Part shown: piece after piece, positions 39,112-50,307 of the stretch
How positions within the stretch are numbered: the first letter of the stretch is position 1
Layout: every line of letters starts with the position of its first letter
Assembly (NCBI GenBank): GCA_009760855.2
Contig: WPIO01000022.1
Span: 4,608,501-4,672,500, forward strand
Origin: Cristatella mucedo
Lineage: Eukaryota > Bryozoa > Phylactolaemata > Cristatellidae
Direction of reading: 5' to 3'
Length of the DNA stretch: 64,000 nt
Made by a program: the position numbers and the translations under genes
Notes under the pieces: generated by a model
The model's input: the letters and a program-made list of their open reading frames with translations, nothing else
Told to the model about the DNA's origin: nothing
Database searches by the model: none

Positions 39112-42100
39112 GCTCCGTGGGCCCCTCCACCCAGAGCTGTGTTGGTACAGTTGCAGTGCAGCCATCGGTTCGATGCGTGCCACGCTGCTGCTGCCGCTGC
39201 TTTTAGCTTCTACACTGCGGCCGAGCTGAGGACGAGGCTGGGCATGATGCGCAGCCATCTGCTCGCTGTGTTCAGGTGCTTGCTGAGCCACAACTGTCTG
39301 CTGCCACTGATGGATCGCAGGCAAGTGCTCGATGACTGCATGACATGCTCGAGACTTCCGTCTCGAAGGCGTGCCGATCAAGAGGTTCGCGTTAATAGCC
39401 ACTTTTGTGTGTGGGAAGCCGATCTCCTGTCAGCAACTCCTGTCAGAACACTGTGTGCTTTTTCGACAAGAAAATTTGCTTTCTGCATCTAACAAGTCTT
39501 TGGCCCCCTGTGCACTCTTGGTCTTCTGATTGGCTTAGGTTGCCGCCATGCTGCAAATGCTCCGTGCATCCTGGCGACTCGGGAATCAGCCAGCATTGAC
39601 GCTTTCCTTGCTTGGTCCGGTTTCGATGTAAGTGGCACGGTCATTTCCTATTTCAGTGGGAGGGTTCGTCATCACCGTGCCTCACTGCCTCCCCCCCCCC
39701 CCCGCCGCATTTTTGTCTCATGTTGTGGTCAGTTGCTGCTCAGTTTTATCGCATCGGCTTTCGGTCACCACCGAAAGGGTCGAAGGTCATGGTATCAAGT
39801 TAGAATTTAGTAAGCTATGCGGCATTTAATAGCTAATCAAGTGCCTTCTTCCTGTGCTCAGCTGCTTCTTTCTTTTTCTTATAAATCATATTAGATAGAC
39901 ATCTGCCGTTTTCCCTCTACTTCAAAGTTTTGTTTGAGCTCTAAGAATTACCTGTTCCTCAGCTAATACGTTGCATAGTCACTCGATGTTCTTATTGAAA
40001 ACTACCGTCTGAGAGTTATGGTTCTGCCCAAAGAAAAAGATGAGTCCTGCAAATCTGTGCAGAATAGCTTGCCTCAGAGTTACATGTATGTGACCATGGA
40101 TTTCCTGCTCTGTAGGCCGGAAGCTGACGAGGCATCATTGATTGACAGCTATCTCGGTATACTGTCGGCAGCAGTGTCGGAGAAGAAGTTTCTACTGCAC
40201 TATAATCGATCCTTTCCACTGGAAGATGACTTGGATCTGTTCAGTCAGATGGGCTTTAAACTGTAAGTAGACTTTGAGTGCCCGCCCAATATTTCGTCAG
40301 TCGTTATTCAATGAGCGAAGGTTTTCAGCTCTTCGTTCTGTCAGCCCTCTTGCCACCGTCAGCGATTGGCTGTACTCGGGAACCGTGATCGTGGCATCGT
40401 GGCTCTGTGTAGCTGCTTTACGTGCTTTTCGAGCCGATTATTACCTTCAAATAAGTCCCTTACGGTAATGCTGGTTTTTCTCAATGCTCATAGGTCGGTC
40501 AATCTTCAAACAATAGGCAGATCATAAAGCCTTGACAGCTGCACAAGTTGTGACCCTTAGTAATGAGATCGGCATTCCCTGCTTATGATTTTTAGGCTAC
40601 CCCTGCCTTCCAGAGCTTTTACCAGTTGCATAGCTGGTAAAATCGTAATGACGGCATTCTCTTCGAGCAACTGCTAATCGCTATGAGAGCTTGTAGGTTA
40701 CTCTGCAAGTGCTAATCTGTTATTTCTATGTCCGTGGAGGAGCTTTAGCTACATATTTTTCTAGTGGCAAGAATGCAGCTGTGAGGTGAGATTATGCGGT
40801 TAGTGTGAGGACCGGCCCATTTACTGAGCTGAGAGAGTGAATATTCATGAGGTGCAGTGAATGCAATCAGTGCAGTTTAGGCATTTTAGAGACATGATGC
40901 AGCAGAAAAGTCATGGCATTACGAGATGCATTGAGCTACGATTCAGGAAGTACAATGTGGTTTGCATGCTCGGTTCAACCTTGAAGATACCATGAGGCCC
41001 TACTGCATTCACATCAGTAACCGTCTCCATATGTGATTACATTTTCGCCAGCATTAGAAATGCTCCGTTCCTTGTGGCAAAGCTTACTTCAATTATCTGA
41101 TTAGCTCCACAGGTCAGGCAAAGCTGGAATCAGTAGACGATCATATTTGCAAACAGGTTTTTAAACTGAAAATCAGCTTACAGAAGTGACACTCGTTTCA
41201 CTGATCTTCCTGGCACCTCTGCATTGAAGATAATGCTGCTGATGGAAAATTCCGAGTGGAGCAGTAACCCCAAGGTTCTATAAAGTTAGCACGTAAAGCA
41301 CATCAGATACTCACAAGTTATGAGACAATGCACATTCTTGACCTAAGCTTACAACTTACTTACTTGACCTGAGCTATAGGACTATTTAATAAAAAAAATA
41401 TCTATAGCCAGCAGAATGCTACTGTTTCAATTTATTCAGTCTTTGCAATGGATAGACGACTGTCATCAATTGCCCTGTCAAATCCACTAAGGATTCGAAG
41501 ATGATATGCCAGATTACGAAATTAGTGAATGGCTTTGCTGACATCGGACACACAATCGCTTATCAGGAGAATTTGGTTCAGCTGATCTTAGTAGTCTTGA
41601 GTAGCTCAGGAGACTTTGTCGATTGAGTCATACTAGGCAGTGCACTGATCATCTATAGAGAAGTCAGAGGGAGTTTCTAAATCCACCAAACTTGTGTGAG
41701 CAGCAGCGATCAGATTTGTTCCAGACAAAAATCATACGATTTGGGCCTCAGGATGTGCGTCCCATGGAGCCTTAGTTTTCTGCCACAGTATGCATAGGTG
41801 TTGTGCTAATTAATTAAGCTTGGAAGGATGGGCTGCTGCTGTCAGCATGTGTGTTGTATGTGTGTATATTTTGCTTCTGAAAGGAGGCACTGCCTGAGTA
41901 ACTTATCAGATATTGCAGCTGCTACCACTGACATTAACTTTTTACGTGTGCCTGCCGAAATCACTGGTATTCACTTGTCGGCTCATGGTTGACTGATTAT
42001 GTGCATGTTTTCCCGCATGCATGTGCATTCCGTAAGGTTTTTTGTATTAATGCTTACAGTAATTTTGATATATTAATGCTTACAGCGATGCTGCTCGAGT

Positions 42101-44507
42101 GACATACATTCGTTCTGGTCTGATTCCTCCCGAATCAGGTCGACACCCTACAAAACATAAGAGAAAGGAGCCGCAAGCACATTCGACCGCTGCTGCTGCT
42201 GCTGATGTCTGGAGAGGCTCGACCGAGCAGAAAGTCATTAATACGAGTGTAGGTAGATGTGCCCCGTGTAGCCACTGAGTTCTGTTTGGCACATCAGATC
42301 AGACCGCCTTCGCACTACCTATGAGTGCTAGGCATAGAACCTAAGAGGAAGTTAACGATAAGTCAGTGGAACACGTTGACTTGAAAAACAGCCGTGGACG
42401 AAGTAACTTGTCAAGGATCAGAGCACTGCTATGGTGCCCGTGACTGCTATTTGGCAGTTGTAGCAGTTTAACGGTGTTTGATTACAGGCGATGTTAAACG
42501 GCAGTGTGCTTGGCCATTCGGTGTCAGATGTGGAGCTAGCATCAATAGTGTCTTCGGTACGAGACCTGCTGCCCGACTTAGGTGCCGGGTTTGTTGAGGT
42601 AAGCCTATGCACTTTAAATCGGCATGCTGCATACAGTCAGCCGGCATTTGAAAGGAATGACGGAAGGAGTGAGATTGCAACCTCGGCCAGGTGCACGGGC
42701 TTGACATCACGACTAAGCCAGAGCGCGGCTTTGCCGTGACGTTCGTATCACGCGATGCGGCATTCACAGGAGCCGCTTCAATTGCAGGCGTGTCTTCGGG
42801 AGTTTAAATATAATGCTGAGCATGTTGTTAATGCGGTGCTGGAGAACTCGCTGCCGTCTTCGCTGAAGTCGCTCGACCGAAGCATGCCACGAAAGTGAGT
42901 GGTGCAACCCAGCACCCCAGCGGCTGCTTGTGTTGCTATTTTACATGCCATCGACTGAGATGTTTTCACTTCGCCGTAGGTTGTTGTCATTCTTATGATA
43001 CATGCTGCCGTGCCCATCTTCGTTAGCACAACTTGTATGGTGGGCATGATTTGTCATCCGGCGGGTTTTTCGGGCATATGTCCATGGTCGCTACCGAGTA
43101 GGATCTTATCCATGGTCAAAACCAAACAGGGTTTTATCCGTGGTTGAAGCCGAGAACGATGTTGTCTGCTAAGGGGTGGTGCCAGAGCGTGACATCGGCA
43201 TTACTTCGACATATCTGTGTGTAGCAAGTCCAAAATAGTACCGTGCCTATGAGTGCAGGAAGTTACTGTTTGGACGTGTGCTGTGTGTCCTTATCTTGTG
43301 AAACTGCCACATGGCCAGAGAGGCAAAGCTTGCCCTTGGCACCGATAACGTGGTTAGATTTGTAGGACTGACAAGAGCTGCCCTCGACGATGGCTCGTCA
43401 TTCCTAAAGAGCCTCGTCCTAGCAACATTAAAGAGTTGCTAAGGAAACAAAAGTGAGCATGCAAAAGGAGCACGAGAGCATGCAAAAGGAGCTCATGCAG
43501 TGCATCATGATCGTACAGAGAGGTTAGAGGTTAGGCTATCTGTGCTGTGCATCTGCATCTGCAATCCTGCTATCTGTGCTGTGCAATCCTGTTGACACCA
43601 AAAGAATGAGTACCAGCAACACTCGCAATGATAAAAAGTAGCAATCTTCAGAGGATACCATTAATGTGCTGTTAACGCCTGGAAGTGGATCGTGCTCAAA
43701 TCGCTGAAGCTCAATGGATGCAGCTGCCTTGCATAACACGTTGAAGTATTTTGCTTTTACTTGCCTTGCTCATTTTTTAGACGTGAGCCAACTACCGGTA
43801 GCATTTTGGAGAGCAGGAGGAACGTTCATGACAATGACGAATTTGACGTCTTCTCGCAAGCGCATATTGACCAAAATCGAGTTCATAAGGGGAAAAAGTA
43901 AGATCTTGCAAAGTGATAGGTGATCGCAGCATCCTCTGCTTGACGTAGCATCTGCATTTACTGTCGTGTCGCTGCCTTTGAAGTGTCATTTGTGTCTGCC
44001 TTGCACACACCCCCGCCTGCGAGTAAGGCCTTGGAAATGACTTTTTACTCACGGCTAGGCGAGTCGTGTCATTTTTGCATTATGTATTACTACATGTTTT
44101 TATTGCTATTTGTTAAGGAATCGTGTGCAGCTATACATCTCTACCGACTTACTCTGACTTTCAATTGTGTCATCTCTTCAGATCTGTAAGCATTCCTATA
44201 CAAGACAGCGAGCTAAAGGACAAAATCAAAGCACTGGCCACCGAGTACCAAGAGCTGGGCTTAGCAAGTGAATCAACCCCAAATGATTTCGTTGGCTTGT
44301 ATGATGATGAGTACGACGATACTTATGACAATGAAGTCGGTGCAGACGATGTCGACTCCGCCGACGAGCTCATGGGCAGGTCTGTACGGATATGCTTAGA
44401 TCTGTGAATTTGTTTTGCTTTTATCTCCTTGCTGCAGCCTCCTTGCTCGCTCTCCTCATTTTTGCTTTTTCACTTTCCTTCATTTTCACTAATTCTTTTC
44501 ATCTCTC

Positions 44508-44574
<67 letters not shown>

Positions 44575-47500
44575 TCTCTCTCTCTCTCCCTCCCCATTTA
44601 TAGTGCATGCTTGTGGATAGTACATGCTTCGTCTGGTGCCTTCGTTATCTGTACAGTAGCAGCATGGCTGATGTGTTTCCGACTCGTTTTGTAGACCTGT
44701 AGTACTACCACGAATCCTTGCCGGTCCGCCTCAAGGCACCGAAAGTCGGGCGGTAAGTCATATGACTGCTTCTTCGGCCATTGCTGCTGTTGAAAACACG
44801 AATGCACGTCTTTACTTAGGATTCAGATCAGCTTGTTTCCATTTGAGCTCTTTGTTTGTCGTGTATTCCGAGCCCTGGCAACTAACATAATAGAGACAAG
44901 CAAGGGGTTTTGATGTGACATAGAAAATTTTGCAACTTAAAAGAGTGAAACAGAAACGCTCTCTCATGTTGTCGATGACTGCTTGTCATTTTATCATTTA
45001 TTGATTACATTTGTAACTGGGCTCACTATCCATTTCCACGAAGAACTCAATCTACGATCTAGCATATATGTAGCAATCCGGCTACAAATCCATAAAACCG
45101 TGCACTTGAACAGTCATTTAACTTACTAGTTATGGGCAAACCCAGTGTGATTAAGAAATTGGAAAGGCTGATGCTAAAAGTTGGCTCTGCCAGCATATCT
45201 CCTGTTGAATCAGCTCGAAATCTAGGTGTCATGTTCCAAAGTGACCTTTTGTTAGACGACCACATCAGCTCCACAATAAAGTCTGCCTACTTTCAGCTAC
45301 ATAGCATTGCTAAAATTCGGGCTTGTTTAGATAAGGATACCACATCTAAGTTGGTCCATGCATTTGTGACATCCTGTCTTGACTTCAGTAACTTGCTGGC
45401 CTACCGGCATGTGCAATCAGGCGCTTACAGCTGGTGCAAAACTCAGCATCTAGGCTTGTCTGTCGTGAGGGTTGCAGTTGCCACATCACACCACTTCTCA
45501 CCGACCTGCACTGGCTACCAGTCAAGCAACAGATCAATTTCAAGGTTTTGTCGCTCACTTTTAGGTCTCTTCATTCTTTGGCTCCAGGCTATCTCTCAGA
45601 TCTACTCCCCCTACCAGGCCAAGCATCTTACCACCTGCTTTTCGGAATCCAACAGTTTACCATTTCCCTTTGCAGCAAATGTAAAGCGCCTAGAAAGTGA
45701 TTGAGTTCTCTGAGGGCGCTTTATCAAGTGCATTATTATTATTGTTGTTACCAATACCTCGTACAAATCTCAAATCATTTGGAGACCGTGCATTTAGTTC
45801 GTATGCTCCCAAAGCCTGGAACTCACTCCCGACTTGCGTCACAACATCCCCTGACTTGACCTCATTTAAAAATAACTTAAAAACACCTATTTAGGACAGC
45901 ATTTAGTGGGTCCCTGTGATTCGTCTTTCATATGCTTATGCATGCTGACACTGTGCATGCTGCCACTAACCACACTTGCATACTGACCCTGTGCATGTCA
46001 CCCCTAACCCTGCTATTCATGTTGTTTATCAAGCATGATATTACTTACCATTCAATCACGTTTCCCTTTGCAGCAAATGTGAAGCGCCTAGAAAGAGATT
46101 GAGTTCTCTGAGGGTGCCTTATCAAGTGCATTATTATTATTATTATTATTTCTAAGCAAGCACGTGAGTACTTGATAAGATTCATTATAGCATCGGCTGA
46201 ATAGCTTGTCACTAGCAGCGAATGAGCAGCTTATGCACTCGGACATGCTCCCACTAGTCTAGAATGAGTAATAATAATAAAACACTCGTAGAGCGCCCTC
46301 AGAGAACTAGGCACTTTGCACAACATATTATGATTAGAGGTAACATGCACATTGTCAACACACAAATATGGTTATTGGTAACATGCAGTTTCAGCACGAA
46401 TAAGCACACAAGGACAAATCGTAAGAACCCAACAAACGCTTCGAGAAACAGGTGCGTCATAGCTTCTTTTTAAATGTTAAGTCAGGGGATATCGTTACGT
46501 CAGATGGGGGGGGGTAAATTTCAGGCTTTGGGAGCATACGAACTGAAGGCATGGTCTCCACAAAGAATTTTGAGGTTTCTTCGAGGCAAAGCTAAGCGAT
46601 TTGACTCAGAAAAGTAGGTGGTACGATTCTTAGCCTGGTTGGGGAGCAGTTCTGATACGTAGGCTGGAGCCATAGAATGGAGGGACCTAAAATTGAGTGA
46701 CAGAACCTTGAAGTCGATGCACTGCTTGATTGGGAGCCAGTGCAGGTAGGCGAGAAGTGGAGTAATATGGAAGAACGAGGCTCATGACATAAGCCTAGCT
46801 GCAGAATTTAGCACCAGCTGTTAGTGGCAACCAATTGCACGGTAGACCAGCAAGCAGTGAGTCGAGAGGGGATCCATACAAATGTATGGACTAATTGGAC
46901 TAATTAGTATCCCTGTCTTAGCAGGCCCGAATTTTCGCAATGTCACATAGCTGAAGTAGGCAGACTTTGCTGTGGGGCTGACATGGTCGTCTAATTATAG
47001 GTCACTTGGGAAGAGCACGCCCAGAATTCGTGCAGATGCTGCAGGAAATATGTTGGTAGAGCCGACTTTTGAGTGTTAAGCTTGCCAATTTCTGAGACAC
47101 TTGGTTTGCCCTAGTAAGTTGGTTTTATCATAATTCAATTGAAGCCCGGAGATAAGCTCACTGCTGCACCTGATCTCTCTTCTCTCTGCAGAAATAGCAT
47201 GACCCGCCGTCATCTGCACGGCACTGTGGGGGAGGCAGATTAAATTAAAAAACCCTTATAAACTAATGAAAGATAATTAACCAAATCCTACTTTGATCGG
47301 ACCATTGCCAAAAAAGGTAAATAGCTCATCCAAGCTCCCCTCCTCTGCTTGGCCCTGCTGCTAGAATTCTTAAGAATCTAATTTTGCAGTTGGTGGTCCT
47401 TTCAAAACGTCCGGGTCATAGAAGGACACGGGGTATCAGAGCACTCACTCTCAAGGGCCTGCAGCAATGGTGCTGCTAACTACCAGTGCCAACGGCACAC

Positions 47501-47961
47501 GCTAGATCTGCTTGCTCATGTCAGTGTAACTAGTGCAACTAGGCGCCAGTCGCCAGTGCGACTCAAGCTGTGCCCACGGGTGCCTGCAGGTGCTGCGGCA
47601 GGCAGCTGCACTCGCTTGCGCCTGAGCCACTCGGCGTGCGGCTCCGTTGCGATAGGCGGCAGGTGCTGCACGACTATGTATGTTGATATGTATGTTGACT
47701 GCATTGCAGAGCTCGAGCGACGAGGAGGAAGCCAAAGCAGCAGCCGGCATGGCGGCTGCTGGTGCTTGGGCGCAGCAGGGCAGCAGTCAGCAGCAGCAGC
47801 AGCAGCAGAGCTACGACGTTAAAGGCCGAGCAAGAGGGCAAGGGCAAAGCTCCGAGGTGCTGCACAACAGAGCGTTCAAGGAGCGACACAAGGGGCGTGG
47901 CGCCAACCACAACCGGAAAGCAATGTCCGACAGGAAGAGGCAACGAGGCATGTTCGCTTAG
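31872..47961 (+). CDS. ASCC2: Activating signal cointegrator 1 complex subunit 2, complete, 15 exons
   Basis: Adaptor of the ASCC helicase complex; its CUE domain binds K63-linked ubiquitin in alkylation repair and ribosome quality control. Exons: 31872-31970, 34018-34235, 34355-34466, 36994-37191, 37305-37576, 38926-39000, 39207-39320, 40116-40262, 42086-42248, 42488-42598, 42788-42894, 43781-43897, 44182-44379, 44695-44752, 47710-47961. All phases agree; 746 residues against 757 in human. Matches: RFWSQIVYDETLQ (exon 2), AFGNMLYNTYLMDIPKMMDL (exon 4), CLLSHNCLLPLMD (exon 7), CUE domain about 480-523 with SSVRDLLPDLGAGF, NDEFDVFS (exon 12), DDEYDDTYDNEVGADD (exon 13) and C-terminal ANHNRKAMSDRKRQRGM. 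Oddities: intron 7 has a GC donor, exon 5 has an Ala-rich low-complexity insert, and the last exon has a poly-Gln run. A basic segment of the human C-terminus (around HFVQDP) was not found; an exon could be missed in 44753-47709. The ATG was chosen because MADTVPLDL aligns with the family start; an in-frame ATG lies at 31818. Confidence 0.95.
31990..32200 (+). mobile_element. L2-A LINE 3' fragment in ASCC2 intron 1
   Basis: ACGCTGCCGCTAACCACATT, CAGAAAGAGATTACGTTCTC, TGAGGGCGCTTTATCAAATG, then a decayed tail. It begins about 20 bp after the exon 1 donor. Confidence 0.75.
32390..32612 (+). mobile_element. L2-B LINE 3' fragment in ASCC2 intron 1
   Basis: ACTAGCCAGAGGTCTTACTA, CTTGCAGTGAGTTTTAAAGC, a diverged stem-loop, and ATTATTATTATTAC at the end. 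Confidence 0.6.
33950..33975. repeat. Short (CTG)n tract
   Basis: CTACTACTG followed by five CTG units, about 45 bp before ASCC2 exon 2. Confidence 0.85.
34796..35272. repeat. CT-rich satellite, about 480 bp, in ASCC2 intron 3
   Basis: Pure CT runs alternating with CTGT, CTCC and CTTT variants. All plus frames stay open (up to 286 codons of Ser/Leu), a composition artefact rather than a gene. Confidence 0.97.
35449..35463. repeat. Poly-G run
   Basis: Fifteen consecutive G residues in ASCC2 intron 3. Confidence 0.9.
35865..36950 (+). mobile_element. L2-A LINE fragment in ASCC2 intron 3, interrupted by SINE-B
   Basis: RT C-terminus ([31 protein letters not shown]), interrupted at 36080-36265, then SHLDFFNSMLAGQPASAI-like, PAYLSDLLARQAKR, SFGDRPFSSYPPKAWNSLP and the 3' UTR with stem-loop. 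The final tail is short. Confidence 0.85.
36080..36265 (-). mobile_element. SINE-B copy nested in an L2-A LINE
   Basis: Minus strand: TGGCTCACTAGGTAAGACAG head, B box GTGGGTTCAAATCCTG, GATCCTTTATCGCTGC, and the tail TGCTATACAAAAGAGGCTG then TTAAATCAGC. The broken LINE frame resumes after it; candidate target duplication TAAAA(A)C on both sides. Confidence 0.8.
37810..37985 (+). mobile_element. SINE-B copy in ASCC2 intron 5
   Basis: GGTCGTGGGTTCGAGTCCTG B box, GATCCTTTATTGGCCACTGC, a TGCTGCTATACAAATGATGC tail and GTTAAATCAGCC end. Plus orientation. Confidence 0.75.
39053..39109. repeat. (CTG)19 trinucleotide tract in ASCC2 intron 6
   Basis: Nineteen uninterrupted CTG units occupy over a quarter of the 206-bp intron between exon 6 (ends 39000) and exon 7 (starts 39207). 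Further CTGCTGCTGCCGCTGC units form the acceptor's pyrimidine tract. Confidence 0.97.
39691..39703. repeat. Poly-C run
   Basis: Thirteen consecutive C residues in ASCC2 intron 7. Confidence 0.9.
44510..44592. repeat. (CT)n microsatellite in ASCC2 intron 13
   Basis: About 80 bp of CT repeat with a few CCCT interruptions, about 100 bp before exon 14. Confidence 0.95.
45119..46150 (+). mobile_element. L2-A LINE fragment in ASCC2 intron 14, with nested tail insertion
   Basis: From MGKPSVIKKLERLMLKVGSA through [45 protein letters not shown] to [19 protein letters not shown], with frameshifts. A foreign tail is inserted at about 45661-45752. It ends with the stem-loop and ATT units at 46150. Confidence 0.88.
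45661..45752 (+). mobile_element. Tail-only L2-A insertion nested in another L2-A
   Basis: About 85 bp holding only CCCTTTGCAGCAAATG, the stem-loop (AAGCGCCTAGAAAGTGATTG, GTTCTCTGAGGGCGCTTTAT) and ATT units. It splits the host LINE frame between the SESNSL and PRTNLKS segments. TTACCA occurs on both sides, a candidate target-site duplication. Confidence 0.75.
46265..47150 (-). mobile_element. L2-A LINE fragment, decayed, in ASCC2 intron 14
   Basis: Minus strand from the AAT tail at 46265 through a shortened stem-loop and 3' UTR to a frameshifted RT end (a [19 protein letters not shown]-like frame) and the LTNLLGQTKCLRN-like region near 47110. More diverged than its neighbour at 45119. Confidence 0.8.
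47785..47814 (+). repeat. ASCC2: (CAG)n poly-glutamine codons in the last ASCC2 exon
   Basis: About eight CAG/AGC units encode a run of seven Gln residues between the acidic SSSDEEE start of the exon and the conserved basic C-terminus. Confidence 0.9.
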
Positions 47962-48297
47962 CCGGAACACTTCGTCGGCCAACTGTTATTTAAACTGTAG
48001 TTGCTGCTGGTGCGAGTGGTGCAGTTTAGCGGCGCAGCGTTCGGCATTAACAACTCGACCAGTAAGACAAGTGCAGGCGGTTCATAAAGCAGCGCGTCAG
48101 CATTTGCCAAGGACCACTGTGTGTGAACAACTGTGTGAACAACTGGGCCGAGAAGGCCAAGAAGCGAGGGCAGCTCAATGTCTCCTCCTCCCCATCTGAG
48201 AAAAGTCTTGAGTATGGAACGAGTAAAAGCATGCCCCACCCAGCCAGGGCTGCCCAGGGCAGAGTAGCAAAGTCACTCGGCGACAGACGCGATGCAG

Positions 48298-48298
48298 T

Positions 48299-48365
<67 letters not shown>
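48298..48365. repeat. (CA)n microsatellite
   Basis: About 65 bp of pure AC repeat downstream of ASCC2. Confidence 0.97.
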
Positions 48366-48368
<3 letters not shown>

Positions 48369-48475
48369 ACGCTCAGTTCATGCCCACCGTCAAGCTGGAC
48401 AGCAGCCGATGTCTGCGGTGAAAACAAAGCTGGCGATCTAGGAAGTCAGAAGCTGCGGTTAGAGATGAACAGCGG

Positions 48476-49619
48476 TAATAATAATAATAATAATAATAAT
48501 GTACTTGATAAAGCGCCCTCAGAGAACTTAATCTCTTTCTAGGCGCTTTACATTTGCTGCAAAGGGAAATGCAATTGAATGGTAAGTAAAATCATGCTTG
48601 AAAAACTAACAAAATTAATAACATGGTTAGAAGTGTGTTTTTAGGTTCCTTTTAAATGTGGTCAGGTCAGGGGATGTTCTGACGCAGGTCGGGAGGGAGT
48701 TCCAGGCTGTGGGAGCATACGAACTAAATGCACGGTCTCCAAAGGATTTGAGGTTTGTACGGGGTATTTGTAGACTGTTGGATTCCGAAAAGCGGGTGGT
48801 ACGATGCTTGGCCTGATGGGGGAGTATGTCGGAGAGATAGGCTGGAGCCATAGAATGAAGGGACCTAAAAGTGAGCGACAAAACCTTGAAGTCAATCCAT
48901 TGCTTGACTGGTAGCCAGTGCAGGTCGGCGAGAAGTGGAGTAATGTGGCAACTTCGAGGCTCACGACAGACAAGCCTAGCTGCAGAGTTTTGCACCAGCT
49001 GCAATCGCCTGATCGCACATGCTGGTAGACCAGTAAGCACTGAGTTGCAGAAGTCGAGATGAGATGTCACGAATACATGGACCAACTTAGATGTGGTATC
49101 TTTATCTAAACAAGCCCGAATTTTAGCAATATTATGAAGCTGAAAATAGGCAGATTTGACCGTGGAGCTGATATGGTCTTGTAACGAGAGGTCGCTTTGG
49201 AATATGACACCTAGATTTCGAGCTGATTCGACAGGAGATATGCTGGCAGAGCCAATTTTGAGAGACAGGCTTTCCAATCTCTGGATCACACTGGGTTTGC
49301 CCATAGCTAGTAAGTTAGTTTTATCATCGTTAAGTTTTAGAAAATTTGCTGCCATCCATGTGCGGATGTCATCAATGCATGCAGCAAGTGAGTTTAGAGA
49401 ATTTGAGGTGCTCGAAGGCTGGGAGGGATCAAAGCAAAGGTACAACTGAGTGTCATCCGCATAGAAGTGAAAGCCTATATTGTGCTTGGCAATCACATCA
49501 GCAAGAGGGAGAGTATAAACCGTGAAAAGAACCGGACCTAGCACGGAGCCCTGAGGTACTCCATATTTCAGAGGTACTTCAGATAGATAAATGCCGCTGG
49601 CAGTGGGTAAATTCTAGAG
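48476..49619 (-). mobile_element. Best-preserved L2-A LINE fragment: RT palm to 3' tail
   Basis: A 305-codon minus-strand frame (49544-48627) is intact from [12 protein letters not shown] through the catalytic [12 protein letters not shown] box, [66 protein letters not shown] and [18 protein letters not shown]. Sequence beyond the first Met extends to LKYGVPQGS near 49590. These are reverse-transcriptase motifs of CR1/L2-clade non-LTR elements. It is 5'-truncated at about 49619, so endonuclease and ORF1 are absent. The 3' end has the stem-loop and eight AAT units. A short 3' UTR deletion is visible relative to other copies. Confidence 0.93.
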
Positions 49620-50191
49620 ACGAGCTCAGCAAGCAGTTGTCAGCAGAGCAGCCCGAGCAGAGAGGGAGGGAGAGAGACCAGTCATCTGTCACGCCAGCGC
49701 CTCGAGCGGCCGGCCGCCGAAGGGACCAGGACGATCGACGTAATGGGCTGCTGCTAGGCAACGCTGACGTACGAACACATTTTAAGCAGCAATCTACGTG
49801 CCCGCACACACACGCACGCATAAACACGCACATGCTATATACCGTCTCGGTGCGACGCGAGCATTAGCTCTAAGCAGAACGTTAACTATCCTAAACGCAG
49901 ACAGTGGGTGGGTGGGTGGCTACAAGGCCGACGGGCTTTACATTCAGTATCTGACGAAACGAGCCGCGCAGCCTGCCCGCCCGCAGATGGAAAGCATAGC
50001 CAGCACCGTCATAATCGGCTAGCCACGAACAAGCTAGCCAGGAGGCGCGAACCGAAATTAGCACCTAGTGAGTCACTGAAGGGAAGGGCACCGGAAGCAG
50101 CTACAAACTAGCTGAAGCTTGAGACAGCAGCTACAGCGACACGCCTGCAGGCACAGCTAAAAAAAAGAATAGGCCTCTTGTTAAAGTGCTA

Positions 50192-50197
50192 TTTATT
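50192..50197 (-). terminator. ATP5MG: ATP5MG poly(A) signal
   Basis: AATAAA on the minus strand about 110 nt after the ATP5MG stop codon; the only canonical hexamer I noticed in the proximal 3' flank. Confidence 0.6.
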
Positions 50198-50307
50198 CAC
50201 TAGCAACCGCACAAAAGTCAGTCTGCAGGTGTCACACCCACCAGCATGGACTGGCAGCGCTCGCAAAGGTCACAGGCTTCTCGCTGCTCTCACAAGCCAG
50301 ACATAAA

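Larger units (their letters stand above)
47962..50307. other. Intergenic region ASCC2-ATP5MG (tail-to-tail genes)
   Basis: Holds the 3' flank of both genes, a (CA)n tract, the L2-A copy at 48476-49619 and the ATP5MG poly(A) signal. In 49620-50180 I see no gene. I found no clear AATAAA for ASCC2 before the LINE. Confidence 0.5.
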
